The notes below the pieces were generated by a model. The model ran no database searches, was not told the origin of the DNA, and saw only the letters and a list, made by a program, of their open reading frames with translations. From assembly GCA_958296115.1 (NCBI GenBank), contig OY282442.1:1-64000 (forward strand): a DNA stretch of 64,000 bases. The letters run 5' to 3'. Made by a program: the position numbers and the translations under genes. This document shows, piece after piece, positions 41,847 through 49,991 of this stretch; positions within the stretch are counted from its first letter, which is position 1, and each line of letters starts with the position of its first letter. Source of the DNA: an uncultured Dehalococcoidia bacterium. GTDB lineage: Bacteria; Chloroflexota; Dehalococcoidia; Lucifugimonadales; CAJWER01.

Positions 41847-42875
41847 TCAGGACCTCCCGATTCCCATGCGGGTGAGGCGGCGGACGTGGTGGAGCGACAG
41901 CACGCCCTCTCTGGGCAGGAATATGGCCGCTATGATGGTGGCTGGCAGGAAGAAGACGACATGGCATACCACGGCGAACACGAAGGCGTCGTTGTCCTCG
42001 AAGCCAAAGAATCCGAGCACATAGACCACAGAGAACTCGAACGTGCCGACCGCGCTGGGAGCGGCGGGGATGGCCGTGGCGAAGAAGATTGTGCCCATTA
42101 TCACGACGGTCGCCACGACGGGCGAGACCGGCAGCGCAACGGCAGTGGCGACCAGCCAGGCCGTAACTCCGACCAGCAGCCAGTATAGTACGCTCACGGA
42201 GAGAGAGAGGGCCAGGCGCATTCTCTCCCTTTCGAGGTCTCCGACCGCATGGGCAAAGGCCGCGAGGAAGCGGAACTTAGATACGAATCCCAGGGACTCG
42301 CTCCACGCGAAGAGCCGCACCAAGAGGACCGATACCACGGTGAATCCCAGAATGCCCCAGATGAAGACCGAGATGGACAGATGGACTCCCCAGGCGGATA
42401 CGGAGAAGTCCTTCATCTCGGGCACCATCAGGAACGCCGCCGCGAGCACCACCGTGCTGGCGACCACGTCTATGACGCGCTCCATCCCCAGCGTCGCCAG
42501 GGCGGTCGCGCTCTTGATGCCGTCCCGCAAGGTCAGGACAGCAAGCTGCGTTATCTCGCTGGCCACCCTGAAGGGCATGACGTTGCTGATGCCCAACCCT
42601 TCGTGCTGGACGATGAAGAGCCTGCGAATGGTTATCTCTTCGTGGGTGAAGAGCAGCTTCCAGCGCACCGCCCGAAGCCAGCCCGCGGCCATGAGAACTC
42701 CCAGAGCCAGCGCCAAGCGCACCGGGGACACCGCGGCCAGATTATCGGCCACCGCGCCCCAGTCCAGCCCGCGTATTGCCAGCCAGCCCAGCAACACGCT
42801 CAACGCCAGCCCGGCCGAGAGCTTGAGCCCCTCGATCATCCAGCGCCGCATCAGCATGGAGCGAAACATCTTCAT
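41847..42875 (-). CDS. flippase-like integral membrane protein (UPF0104/LPG-synthase TM type)
   Basis: This 342-residue protein has about eight membrane helices. The pattern GWLRAVRWKLLF followed by EGLGISNVMPFRVASEITQLAVL, and the C-terminal TAIPAAPSAVGTFEFSVVYVLGFFG, match the lysylphosphatidylglycerol-synthase transmembrane/UPF0104 family. It has no C-terminal synthase domain. Family members are thought to move lipids or lipid-linked sugars, which is not proven here. It is convergent with the Uma2 pair and divergent from tatD. Confidence 0.82.
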   Translation of the reverse strand: MKMFRSMLMRRWMIEGLKLSAGLALSVLLGWLAIRGLDWGAVADNLAAVSPVRLALALGVLMAAGWLRAVRWKLLFTHEEITIRRLFIVQHEGLGISNVMPFRVASEITQLAVLTLRDGIKSATALATLGMERVIDVVASTVVLAAAFLMVPEMKDFSVSAWGVHLSISVFIWGILGFTVVSVLLVRLFAWSESLGFVSKFRFLAAFAHAVGDLERERMRLALSLSVSVLYWLLVGVTAWLVATAVALPVSPVVATVVIMGTIFFATAIPAAPSAVGTFEFSVVYVLGFFGFEDNDAFVFAVVCHVVFFLPATIIAAIFLPREGVLSLHHVRRLTRMGIGRS

Positions 42876-42953
42876 CGCCTAGTCGCCCCCCAACTGGTAG
42901 TATAGCCCAGAGCCGCTCGAAACGGCTATCACTTTGGAGCGTCTCCAGCCGCG

Positions 42954-43817
42954 TTGCTCATCGATACGCATACCCATCTCGACTCGTTCACGAACGCCGA
43001 GGTCGCCGGCATCCTGACCCGCGCCCGCCTCGCCGGGGTCGGCGCTGTGATAACGGCCGGGACTACCGAGGCCGCGTCGCAGAGAGCGGTGGACCTCACT
43101 GCCGCTTTCCCCGGCGTGTTCGCCGGCGTTGGCATCCACCCCATGGACCTGGACGGGCCGGTCGACGACGAGACCTGCGAACGGCTCCGCCGGCTGGCCG
43201 CGTCCACCGAGAAGGTGGTGGTCATCAGCGAGATAGGGCTGGACTTCATGAAGGGCGCGCCGGACAGGGCGGCGCAGTACCAGGCGTTCCGCGAGCAGAT
43301 CAGGCTCGCCCTGGACCTCCGGCTGCCTATCGTCTTCCATACCAGGGAGGCTGACCGCGAGACGCTGCGCGTGCTCCGCGAGGAGCGCGCCTACGAGGTC
43401 GGCGGCGCGATGCACTACTTCCAGTCAGACGCGGCAACGGCGAGAGAGGCTATAGACCTCGGATTCTTCATATCGCTGGCAAGGCCGCTGCTCCGCCTGC
43501 CGCGCCTGCAAGACGTGGCCGCCTCGCTGCCGCTCGATCACATAGCGCTGGAGACCGACGCCGCGCCGCAGCCGTTCAAGGCCAAGCGCGAGAATTGGAC
43601 CGAGCCGCGCCATCTCCGGGACGTGGCAGAGAAGCTCGCCCAGATTCAACGGCGGGACGTGGAGGAGATCGAGGAGGCTACGACCGGCAACGTCCTCCGC
43701 CTGCTCGGAGCCGGGGGCGCGTTGGGCCGTCACGTCTCCTCAGTTCATGTTGTTGGGGATTACCAGGACGAATGGCATGATGACCAGGAAGAGCGCCCAT
43801 CCGAAGAGCGTGGATAG
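42954..43817 (+). CDS. tatD: TatD-family metal-dependent hydrolase/DNase
   Basis: This 287-residue TIM-barrel hydrolase has the N-terminal metal motif DTHTHLDS, GVGIHPMDLD, SEIGLDFMK with the metal-bridging glutamate, FHTREAD, and the C-terminal ALETDAAPQP. The start is TTG 42954, since no ATG is suitably placed. TatD proteins are 3'-5' exonucleases in DNA repair and quality control. The last 30 residues extend beyond the family and overlap the convergent membrane gene by 78 bases. Confidence 0.87.
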   Translation: MLIDTHTHLDSFTNAEVAGILTRARLAGVGAVITAGTTEAASQRAVDLTAAFPGVFAGVGIHPMDLDGPVDDETCERLRRLAASTEKVVVISEIGLDFMKGAPDRAAQYQAFREQIRLALDLRLPIVFHTREADRETLRVLREERAYEVGGAMHYFQSDAATAREAIDLGFFISLARPLLRLPRLQDVAASLPLDHIALETDAAPQPFKAKRENWTEPRHLRDVAEKLAQIQRRDVEEIEEATTGNVLRLLGAGGALGRHVSSVHVVGDYQDEWHDDQEERPSEERG

Positions 43818-44300
43818 CGCGGCGGCAATCCAATCGGTCTCCTGGACCTCCTTGACGCCCACGACTGCCGCCGCCAGTACCCAGAGCAGCCCCAGCAGGA
43901 AGGCGTAGAATCCGACGGCCGGCGCCCGTATCAGCAGGAACAGCAATCCCGGCCCGTAGCAAAGCCCGATGACACGCAGCAGCTGGTGATATGCGGCCTT
44001 CCCGCCGAGGAACTTGCTGCCCAGCAGATACACCACCAGCGCCCAAAGTATCCAGCCCAGCAAGATGGTGATGACGACCAGCCAGACGTCGACCAGCCGA
44101 TCGCCCAGGCTCGCCAAGGAGAGGTCCGGCTGGGTTATCCCATCCTCGACCACGTTCACCAGCCCCAGGCTCAGGGCGATGGCCGACAGGATGACAATCC
44201 CCAGAGACTTCAGGATGGTCTCCGGATCCGCCGCCGCCTCGCGGTATATCTCGCGCCTCAGCAGCGCCGCCCGGATAGCCCTGTACAGCATGTTTGCCAT
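43740..44300 (-). CDS. YIP1-like membrane protein
   Basis: This 186-residue protein has about five membrane helices. The N-terminal amphipathic region (MANMLYRAIRAALLRREIYREA) and the GSKFLGGKAAYHQLLRVIGLCYGPGLLFLL core fit the YIP1 family of membrane proteins. No enzymatic residues are visible. It is convergent with tatD and overlaps its 3' end. The TIR element (copy 2) is inserted 44 bases upstream of its start. Confidence 0.7.
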   Translation of the reverse strand: MANMLYRAIRAALLRREIYREAAADPETILKSLGIVILSAIALSLGLVNVVEDGITQPDLSLASLGDRLVDVWLVVITILLGWILWALVVYLLGSKFLGGKAAYHQLLRVIGLCYGPGLLFLLIRAPAVGFYAFLLGLLWVLAAAVVGVKEVQETDWIAAALSTLFGWALFLVIMPFVLVIPNNMN

Positions 44301-44636
44301 TGCCAGAGGGTAACAGGGTCTAACGGCCAGTGGCTAGGGGCGGCCAGGGCAATCGCATCTTGTTCATCTTGGCAGGCGCTCCAACGTGAACTAGGGCCAA
44401 CCACAACGGGTTGCCCCTGCGCGTCCCCCCGCCTGGATTTCTCACCAGGAGAGGGATTTCGCCTCGTCCTCTGTCGCGTTGTCTCGGCCGGCTCCTTTCT
44501 GTTGGCGCTCTGGCGGTTCTGGCCGCCTGAATCGCCCTAATCGCCCTTATCCTAGCCCTTTCCCCTAGGGGGAGGGGACGCAGGGCGGGGGTTTGCCCTC
44601 ACCCTGGCCCTTTCCCCCGTGAGGGAGAGGGTACTT

Positions 44637-45077
44637 GGCGGGTCTTGCGACCCGCGCCCTATCTACTCCTGGTTCTCCCGCTCTCGCGGGAGATGAGTTT
44701 GCCTTGCAAGGCAGTGACTCCGGTACTTGCTTCGAGGATGCCGACGTCGATCGCCCGCCGACACTGGGGGTGCAGCCCCTCCTCTAACTTTCCCGGACGG
44801 CTGACGGGCCCTTGCGGGACCGCCTGCGTTTCGCGCTTGGACCTTCCACCCGCCAAGGCGTCGGGCTGCGCTGGCTACGGTCCTCCCGTGTTACCGAGAG
44901 TCCGCACCTGGAACGGGGGAGGCACATTTAGCGCTGCGTCCTCCTGTCGAGACGCCGAAACACAGAGCGGCCTTCTCGTACCGCGGGGGCCCCGTCCCAA
45001 CAACAGCCGCGGCATGAATACCCTGATATTTGGTAGAGGTGGCTCTGTGCCCGTTTGGAGTACGTCCCTTCGGGCCG
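44637..45077 (-). ncRNA. candidate large structured non-coding RNA, copy 2
   Basis: This is the second copy of the conserved RNA, about 441 nt on the minus strand. The 3'-terminal GNRA stem (44638-44655), the GAGA-capped stem and the GCAA-capped GGTCCC stem are all kept. The 5' middle part has diverged, but pairing is preserved in places. For example the stem CGCAGA/TCTGTG of copy 1 is CACAGAG/CTCTGTG here (45049-45043 with 44967-44961), changing a G-U to an A-U pair. Indels relative to copy 1 are not multiples of three, which argues against coding. Confidence 0.63.
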
Positions 45078-45083
45078 TCTACC

Positions 45084-45113
45084 AGACTAGCACGGCTGTT
45101 CTCGCGGTGTCAA
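45084..45113 (-). promoter_or_regulatory. promoter of the structured RNA, copy 2
   Basis: On the minus strand there is TTGACA (113-108), an 18-base spacer and TAGTCT (089-084), with the same boxes and spacer length as in copy 1. Confidence 0.65.
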
Positions 45114-45380
45114 GGGGCAATTTGGGGCAATTTGAGGGCAATTTTCGGGGGAGGCCGGGGAATCACCCTCACCCTGGCCCTCTCCCGTCGAGGGAGAGGG
45201 GATAAGACGGGGGCGGCTCTGCAGGCGGGACGCCTGCGCTCCTAGGATGGAGGGGCGTTTGGCGGCGCTGGGTCACCCTCACCCTAGCCCTCTCCCATCA
45301 AGGGAGAGGAGATCTCTCCAGGGATTTGGGGTGATTGGGGCAATTTAGATGCGATTGCCCTGGGCTAGGGCCTGCCGTTC

Positions 45381-45409
45381 TTCCCATGCTGCCCTCCCTT
45401 TGTTAGACT
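45381..45409 (+). promoter_or_regulatory. promoter of the restriction-modification-like operon
   Basis: There is TTCCCA (45381-45386), a 17-base spacer and TAGACT (45404-45409), 35 bases before the first gene. The -10 matches the local consensus and the -35 is weak. It begins only 19 bases after the right end of the TIR element. Confidence 0.45.
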
Positions 45410-45443
45410 ATGGCGCGTCCCAAGTTCTGCTAGGAGGGTTCGC

Positions 45444-45629
45444 ATGGGAACGAAGCGCGACTACACTATTCAGCGAGGCGGCGGTCGGATGGAGCGCACG
45501 GTGGTGGGCAAAGACGGGCAGACGCACGTGATGGAGGCTGAGGAGAAAGGCAAAGACGGGCACTTCACGGACGAGGGGCAGTACCGGCGGGCTATCGAGC
45601 AGGCGGCGGCTGAGAACAGTCAGCAATGA
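45444..45629 (+). CDS. small first gene of the restriction-modification-like operon
   Basis: This 61-residue, highly charged soluble protein has no recognised family. AGGAGGG lies 6 bases before ATG. The middle (VVGKDGQTHVMEAEE) is glycine- and glutamate-rich. The stop overlaps the start of the methyltransferase (ATGA), so the two are translationally coupled. Possible roles are a regulator, a subunit or an antitoxin-like factor; none is shown by sequence. Confidence 0.65.
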   Translation: MGTKRDYTIQRGGGRMERTVVGKDGQTHVMEAEEKGKDGHFTDEGQYRRAIEQAAAENSQQ

Positions 45630-47518
45630 CACAGGAGCGCGGGCCCCGGGTCAACCCGAGCCCGCAGGACATGCACGTCCTCCCCGAACCCCTGCCCCAG
45701 CAGGAGGAGTTCTACCGGCCTCCTGTGCGGTTCGGGCCGATCCCGTTGGAGGCCGAGCCGCTGGGATGGGACTCGCGGCAGCAGTTCAAGAAGCATTACC
45801 CGCGGGTGGACCTGCCCACGCAGATAATCGAGCGTGTCTCACTTGGGATGGACGAGGCGCACGAGCCGAACCGGCTCATCTGGGGCGACAACCTGCACGT
45901 GATGCGGCAGATCCCGTCCAACAGCGTTGACCTGATATACATAGACCCGCCGTTCTTCTCCGGCAAGCAGTACAACGTGATGTGGGGCGACGCCAACGAG
46001 ACGCGGTCGTTCAACGACATCTGGGAAGGCGGGATGCCCGGCTACCTGGTATGGCTGAACGCCCGGCTGTACGAGATGAAGCGGCTCCTCAAGCCCACCG
46101 GCTCCATCTACGTTCACTGCGACTGGCACGCCAGCCACTATATCAAGGTGGAGATGGACAAGATTTTCGGGTATGAGAATTTCCGCAACGAGGTCATTTG
46201 GAATTACGGCAAGATGAGCAACGCAACCAAGAATTTCCCCGCGAATCACGATATGATTCTCCGGTACTCCATTTCCGAGAATTTTACTTTTACTCCAATA
46301 AAAGGGGAGGAGTCAGAGTATAAGAAACGCTTCTCACGATACTTGACTGGTAATCAGGTTTTGTATGGGTCTGTCAAGGATTCTGAGGATAAATTGATTA
46401 CAGGACGTATCAAGAAAATCGAGAGAGGGATTGAACGAACAGTACAGGATGACGATGTTCTTTTTGACTTTGACGTAGAATTCAAGGCCCAATCCGATGT
46501 CATATACGCATCCATAATTAAGGGCAACTCCAGTGAGCGTATTGGCTATCCAACCCAGAAGCCAGAGGCATTGATAGAGCGCATAATCATGGCCTCATCG
46601 AACAAAGGAAATGTCGTAGCCGATTTCTTCGTAGGGGGCGGGACGACTGCGGCTGTGGCGCAGCGGCTCGGACGGCGGTTCATTGGGTGCGACCAGTCGC
46701 GGGTCGCGGTTGCGGTTACAGCCGAAAGGCTGAAGCAGCAGGCGGTGAAGCGGGAGTTGGAGGACGCGCCTATCCCTGATTTCACTGTCGAGCACTGGGG
46801 GATCTACGAGACGGGGCGGCTGTCCGGGATGCCGTCGTCGGAGTTCCAGAAGTTCGTGCTGGGGGCATACGGCGCGTCTCCCATGGACAACGGCGCGGAC
46901 GGGGCGCATATTCACGGCTGGCGCAACCATCTGCCGGTGTGGGTTGGCGGGCCTGGGCAGGTCAATTTTGTGAATGCGGAAGAGGTGCGGGGTTTCGCCG
47001 ACGCCATCACGGAGACGGCGCAGTATCGGGATGCGAACCTGCGGGACGGCGTGATGCTGGCGTGGGGCTTCACCGACGAGGCGCGGGACGCGGCGGACTT
47101 CCTCCGTAGGCGGGAGAGTGTGGACATAGACTTCATACACATAAGGCAGGTGCGCATCGGGGACGCGGATTTTCGGGAGCATATCGTTGACCGCGCGGGT
47201 TACAGCGATTTCCTCACATTCGTACATCCGGTGGAGGTGTCAGTGGGGTACAACTCGAACGGCGGGCGAGCGGTTACGTTCGACGCGGGGGACTCGTCGG
47301 TAGTGAATTTCGAGTCGAATATAGTGAACGTTCAGTGGGACTTCAATTATGATGGGAAGCGGTTCACTGCCACGCCGAGGCACTCGTTCCAGCGGGGCGG
47401 ACCGCAGTTTCGGGTTACGCACAAGTTCGAGCGCGCGGGCAGGTTCCGGGTTGCGTGCCGAGTGCAGGACAGCCGCGGCGGCGAGGGGACGTGGGTCGGC
47501 GACGTGGAGGTGAGCTAG
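45626..47518 (+). CDS. site-specific DNA methyltransferase (beta-class, type III Mod-like)
   Basis: This 630-residue adenine/cytosine-N4 methyltransferase has catalytic motif DPPF (residues 107-110) before the SAM-binding motif DFFVGGGTT (about 333), the beta-class order. The stretch between them, about residues 185-331 (46180-46620), is the target-recognition region. It is near 42% G+C by my count over 360 bases, against well over 60% on both sides, which indicates a swapped specificity domain. The C-terminal 60 residues (VQWDFNYDGK, HSFQRGGPQF, GRFRVACRVQDSRG) resemble a PKD/Ig-like fold. It sits between the small gene and the helicase. Confidence 0.85.
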   Translation: MTQERGPRVNPSPQDMHVLPEPLPQQEEFYRPPVRFGPIPLEAEPLGWDSRQQFKKHYPRVDLPTQIIERVSLGMDEAHEPNRLIWGDNLHVMRQIPSNSVDLIYIDPPFFSGKQYNVMWGDANETRSFNDIWEGGMPGYLVWLNARLYEMKRLLKPTGSIYVHCDWHASHYIKVEMDKIFGYENFRNEVIWNYGKMSNATKNFPANHDMILRYSISENFTFTPIKGEESEYKKRFSRYLTGNQVLYGSVKDSEDKLITGRIKKIERGIERTVQDDDVLFDFDVEFKAQSDVIYASIIKGNSSERIGYPTQKPEALIERIIMASSNKGNVVADFFVGGGTTAAVAQRLGRRFIGCDQSRVAVAVTAERLKQQAVKRELEDAPIPDFTVEHWGIYETGRLSGMPSSEFQKFVLGAYGASPMDNGADGAHIHGWRNHLPVWVGGPGQVNFVNAEEVRGFADAITETAQYRDANLRDGVMLAWGFTDEARDAADFLRRRESVDIDFIHIRQVRIGDADFREHIVDRAGYSDFLTFVHPVEVSVGYNSNGGRAVTFDAGDSSVVNFESNIVNVQWDFNYDGKRFTATPRHSFQRGGPQFRVTHKFERAGRFRVACRVQDSRGGEGTWVGDVEVS

Positions 47519-47521
47519 GGG

Positions 47522-49534
47522 ATGTTCAACGAGTTCAGCCGATACGAGAACGAGTTCGCGCAGTGGGTGAAGGAGGGCTATCCGGGCGCCAAGCCAGAGA
47601 CGCTGGAGTACATTATACATCTGAGCGATCCTCTGGACGACACGAGGCCGCGCGACGGCGTGTTGTGGGAGCACCAGTGGGATTCGTTTCTGCGGGTCGT
47701 GTACGCATACGAGGTTCGGCGGGATGCGCTGATGAAGCCGGATGGGGCGCTGCTGAACGTGGTGACGGGCGGCGGAAAGACGGCGATAATCGCTGCGCTC
47801 ATAGTTTGGCTTCGGCTGGCTCACAACGTGCATAAGTTCGTGATGATGTGCCCGAACCTGATAGTGCGCGACCGGCTGGAGGAGGATTTCGACGGGGGGC
47901 AGGTGTTCGAGGACCGGGGGCTGATACCTGAGGGGGCGATAGTAAGGAGGCGCGATTTCGCCCTGACGACGCTGGGGAGCGATCGCCCTGGCGGGTGGGC
48001 GAGCCTGCTGGGAGCGAGCGTGATCTTGGGGAACATTCACCAGTTCTACACAAGCAACGCTTCTGGGCAGAGCAACTTGTCGGCGCTGATGAATGGGCCT
48101 GAATTCGCGCTGTTCAACGACGAGGCGCACAACTCGCCTGCGCCGGAGTGGGACGCGACGCTGGAGAGGATGGGGCCCAAGACGATGCTGCGTGTGGATA
48201 CGACGGCGACGCCCGACCGCGCGGACGGAAAGTCGCCTGACAGCAAGATGATATATGAGTACTTGATACAGGACGCTTTGGCCGATCGGCTGGTGAAGAC
48301 GCCGGTTGTATATCAGCCGAACATCGAGACGGTGGAGCTGACTTATACGGACGCGCATAGCGGCGAGACGCGGGGAGTGGAGGAGATAGACTGGTCGGAG
48401 GTTGACCGGCTGGGGTTGAGCGCGACGCAGTGGGTTACGGACGACAAGCCGATGCAGCAGCAGATGGCGATAGGGCTGGCTCGGCTCCGGGAGCAGGAGC
48501 GGCGCGCGAAGGGCAGGTGGCAGCCGGTATTGTTCGTGGTGGCGGTGTGCAAGCTGGACGCGCAGAAGGCGGCGAAGACGCTGCAGGGTAATTTCGGCGT
48601 GAATACGCTGCTGGTTACCGAGGATAGCCCAGACGAGGACCGCCGGAAGGCGTCGGAGCTGGGGAAGGCGCAGCGGAGCGGGAGCCCGTACAAGGCGGTG
48701 GTGAGCGTACTGATGCTGCGGGAGGGCTGGGACGTGCCGGAGGTGGGCGTGATATTGCTGCTGCGCAAGTTCGGGAGCAGGGTGTATGGGCAACAGGTGA
48801 TAGGGCGAGGGCTGCGGCGGGTGCGGAATGGCGGCGTGGCCGAGGAGGAGCAACAGATATGCGCGGTGGTGGACCATCCCAAGCTGGCGCACCAGTGGCT
48901 GTGGGACATCTTCAGCAGCAAGGTGCGGACGAACGTGGGAATTGACGACGAGTACGGCGAGGAGGAGGATTTGCCCGAGCCGCCGCCGCGCCAGTTATTG
49001 GATAAGCCAGAGAACATGATAGCTATCCCGGACGAGCTGGAGGAGTACCGACCCAGTATCGAAATGCCAGATTTTCCGAAGGTGGAGCCGGTGTTGAACT
49101 GGAGGGAGAAGCTGGAGGAGTTCACGTATCCGGTCGAGACGGTGAAGATTACGGATCAGGAGATTTCGGGGGTGGAAAGCACAGAGCTTACGGAAGGAGG
49201 ATGGACGGTGCGCGAAGCGGCTCCGGAGTACGTAAGCGGAGACAGCGCAGACATGCCTAGGGAGGCGTTCGAGGTGAGCATAAAGCAGGAATTGCTGGCG
49301 ATGGCGGACAGGCTGCTGGAGCATCACATGTCGCCGGTAACGTTCAGGGGGCCGCTGTACACCATATTGCTGGAGCACGTAAGGGCGAAGTTCCTAAACG
49401 GGAAGACGCTGGGGTTTTCGGAGCGGCATCACCTGGACGCCGCGTGGCGCATGCTTCCGCAGGTGGAGGAGAACATGAAGTCAACGCCTGGGCTGATATA
49501 CGGGATGGTCAAGACGCATTATGCCGATAAGTAA
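47522..49534 (+). CDS. SF2 DEAD/DEAH helicase (type III Res-like)
   Basis: This 670-residue ATP-dependent translocase has Walker A GGGKT (residues 83-87), DEAH (200-203), motif III-like TATPD (228-232) and motif VI QVIGRGLRR (about 420). It lacks an obvious C-terminal nuclease domain; the nuclease appears as the separate next gene. ATG is 3 bases after the methyltransferase stop and the end overlaps the nuclease gene by 14 bases. It would use ATP to move along DNA after recognition by the methyltransferase subunit. Confidence 0.87.
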   Translation: MFNEFSRYENEFAQWVKEGYPGAKPETLEYIIHLSDPLDDTRPRDGVLWEHQWDSFLRVVYAYEVRRDALMKPDGALLNVVTGGGKTAIIAALIVWLRLAHNVHKFVMMCPNLIVRDRLEEDFDGGQVFEDRGLIPEGAIVRRRDFALTTLGSDRPGGWASLLGASVILGNIHQFYTSNASGQSNLSALMNGPEFALFNDEAHNSPAPEWDATLERMGPKTMLRVDTTATPDRADGKSPDSKMIYEYLIQDALADRLVKTPVVYQPNIETVELTYTDAHSGETRGVEEIDWSEVDRLGLSATQWVTDDKPMQQQMAIGLARLREQERRAKGRWQPVLFVVAVCKLDAQKAAKTLQGNFGVNTLLVTEDSPDEDRRKASELGKAQRSGSPYKAVVSVLMLREGWDVPEVGVILLLRKFGSRVYGQQVIGRGLRRVRNGGVAEEEQQICAVVDHPKLAHQWLWDIFSSKVRTNVGIDDEYGEEEDLPEPPPRQLLDKPENMIAIPDELEEYRPSIEMPDFPKVEPVLNWREKLEEFTYPVETVKITDQEISGVESTELTEGGWTVREAAPEYVSGDSADMPREAFEVSIKQELLAMADRLLEHHMSPVTFRGPLYTILLEHVRAKFLNGKTLGFSERHHLDAAWRMLPQVEENMKSTPGLIYGMVKTHYADK

Positions 49535-49871
49535 GCGCAGCATCTACGAGAGGCCCAGTAAGAGTCCGTGGAACTTCGAGCGGTGCGACAGCGATATGGA
49601 GCGGATGATGATGGATCGGCTGGAGGGAGACCCCGAGGTCTCGAAGTGGCGGAAGCGGCACGAGATTTCGATTCCGTGGATTGACGGGCGCGGGCGAATG
49701 CACAAGTATCGGCCGGATTTCCTGGTGGAGTATACGGACGGTCGGAAGGCGGTTATCGAGGTGAAGAATCCCGCGCTGATGGATTCGCCGTCTGTGCTGC
49801 GGAAGGAGAGCGCGGCGCGGGAGTGGTGCCGCCGGCGGGGGATGAGTTACGAGATCGCTACGATGAAGTAG
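49521..49871 (+). CDS. stand-alone PD-(D/E)XK nuclease (TnsA-N-like)
   Basis: This 116-residue protein has a compact nuclease core: YRPDFLVEYTDGRKAVIEVKNP supplies the aspartate and the E-x-K, and KESAAREWCRRRGMSYEIAT the following helix and strand. This pattern is shared with TnsA-type and restriction nucleases. It overlaps the helicase gene by 14 bases. As the last gene of the operon it probably provides the cutting activity that in classical type III enzymes is fused to Res. Size and context support this; activity is not proven. Confidence 0.72.
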   Translation: MPISKRSIYERPSKSPWNFERCDSDMERMMMDRLEGDPEVSKWRKRHEISIPWIDGRGRMHKYRPDFLVEYTDGRKAVIEVKNPALMDSPSVLRKESAAREWCRRRGMSYEIATMK

Positions 49872-49880
49872 CCGTCACGC

Positions 49881-49897
49881 GCGGGGTAGCCCCCCGC
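49881..49897 (+). terminator. GC-rich hairpin after the restriction-modification-like operon
   Basis: GCGGGG (49881-49886) pairs with CCCCGC (49892-49897) across five bases, followed by CCTTGTTG. It begins 10 bases after the nuclease stop. The T-tract is weak. Confidence 0.35.
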
Positions 49898-49991
49898 CCT
49901 TGTTGCGCTCCGGTACGACATGGGACGCGCCCGGCGGTTCTGGATTTGTCTCGCCGCTGACGCTATCATTGGGCTATCCTAAAATTGGAGA

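Larger units (their letters stand above)
44345..45362 (-). mobile_element. TIR-bounded non-autonomous element carrying a structured RNA (copy 2)
   Basis: This 1018-bp element starts CAGGGCAATCGCATCT (44345-44360) and ends AGATGCGATTGCCCTG (45347-45362). It is inverted relative to copy 1. The flanks share GGCTAGGG (44332-44339 and 45363-45370), an imperfect direct repeat that is 5 bases from the left end, so the target duplication is less clear than in copy 1. It contains the RNA and promoter (44637-45113), several CCCTCTCC/GGGAGAGG hairpins and the palindrome GCAGGCGGGACGCCTGC near 45225. No transposase is present. A 186-codon open frame across it (44645-45205) is not kept in copy 1. Confidence 0.68.

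Noticed and set aside
44645-45205. 186-codon open frame across element copy 2, with partial counterparts in copy 1
   Set aside because: Similarity between copies breaks by indels that shift the frame. The conserved bases coincide with RNA stems and the promoter of the opposite strand, and no ribosome-binding site is present.
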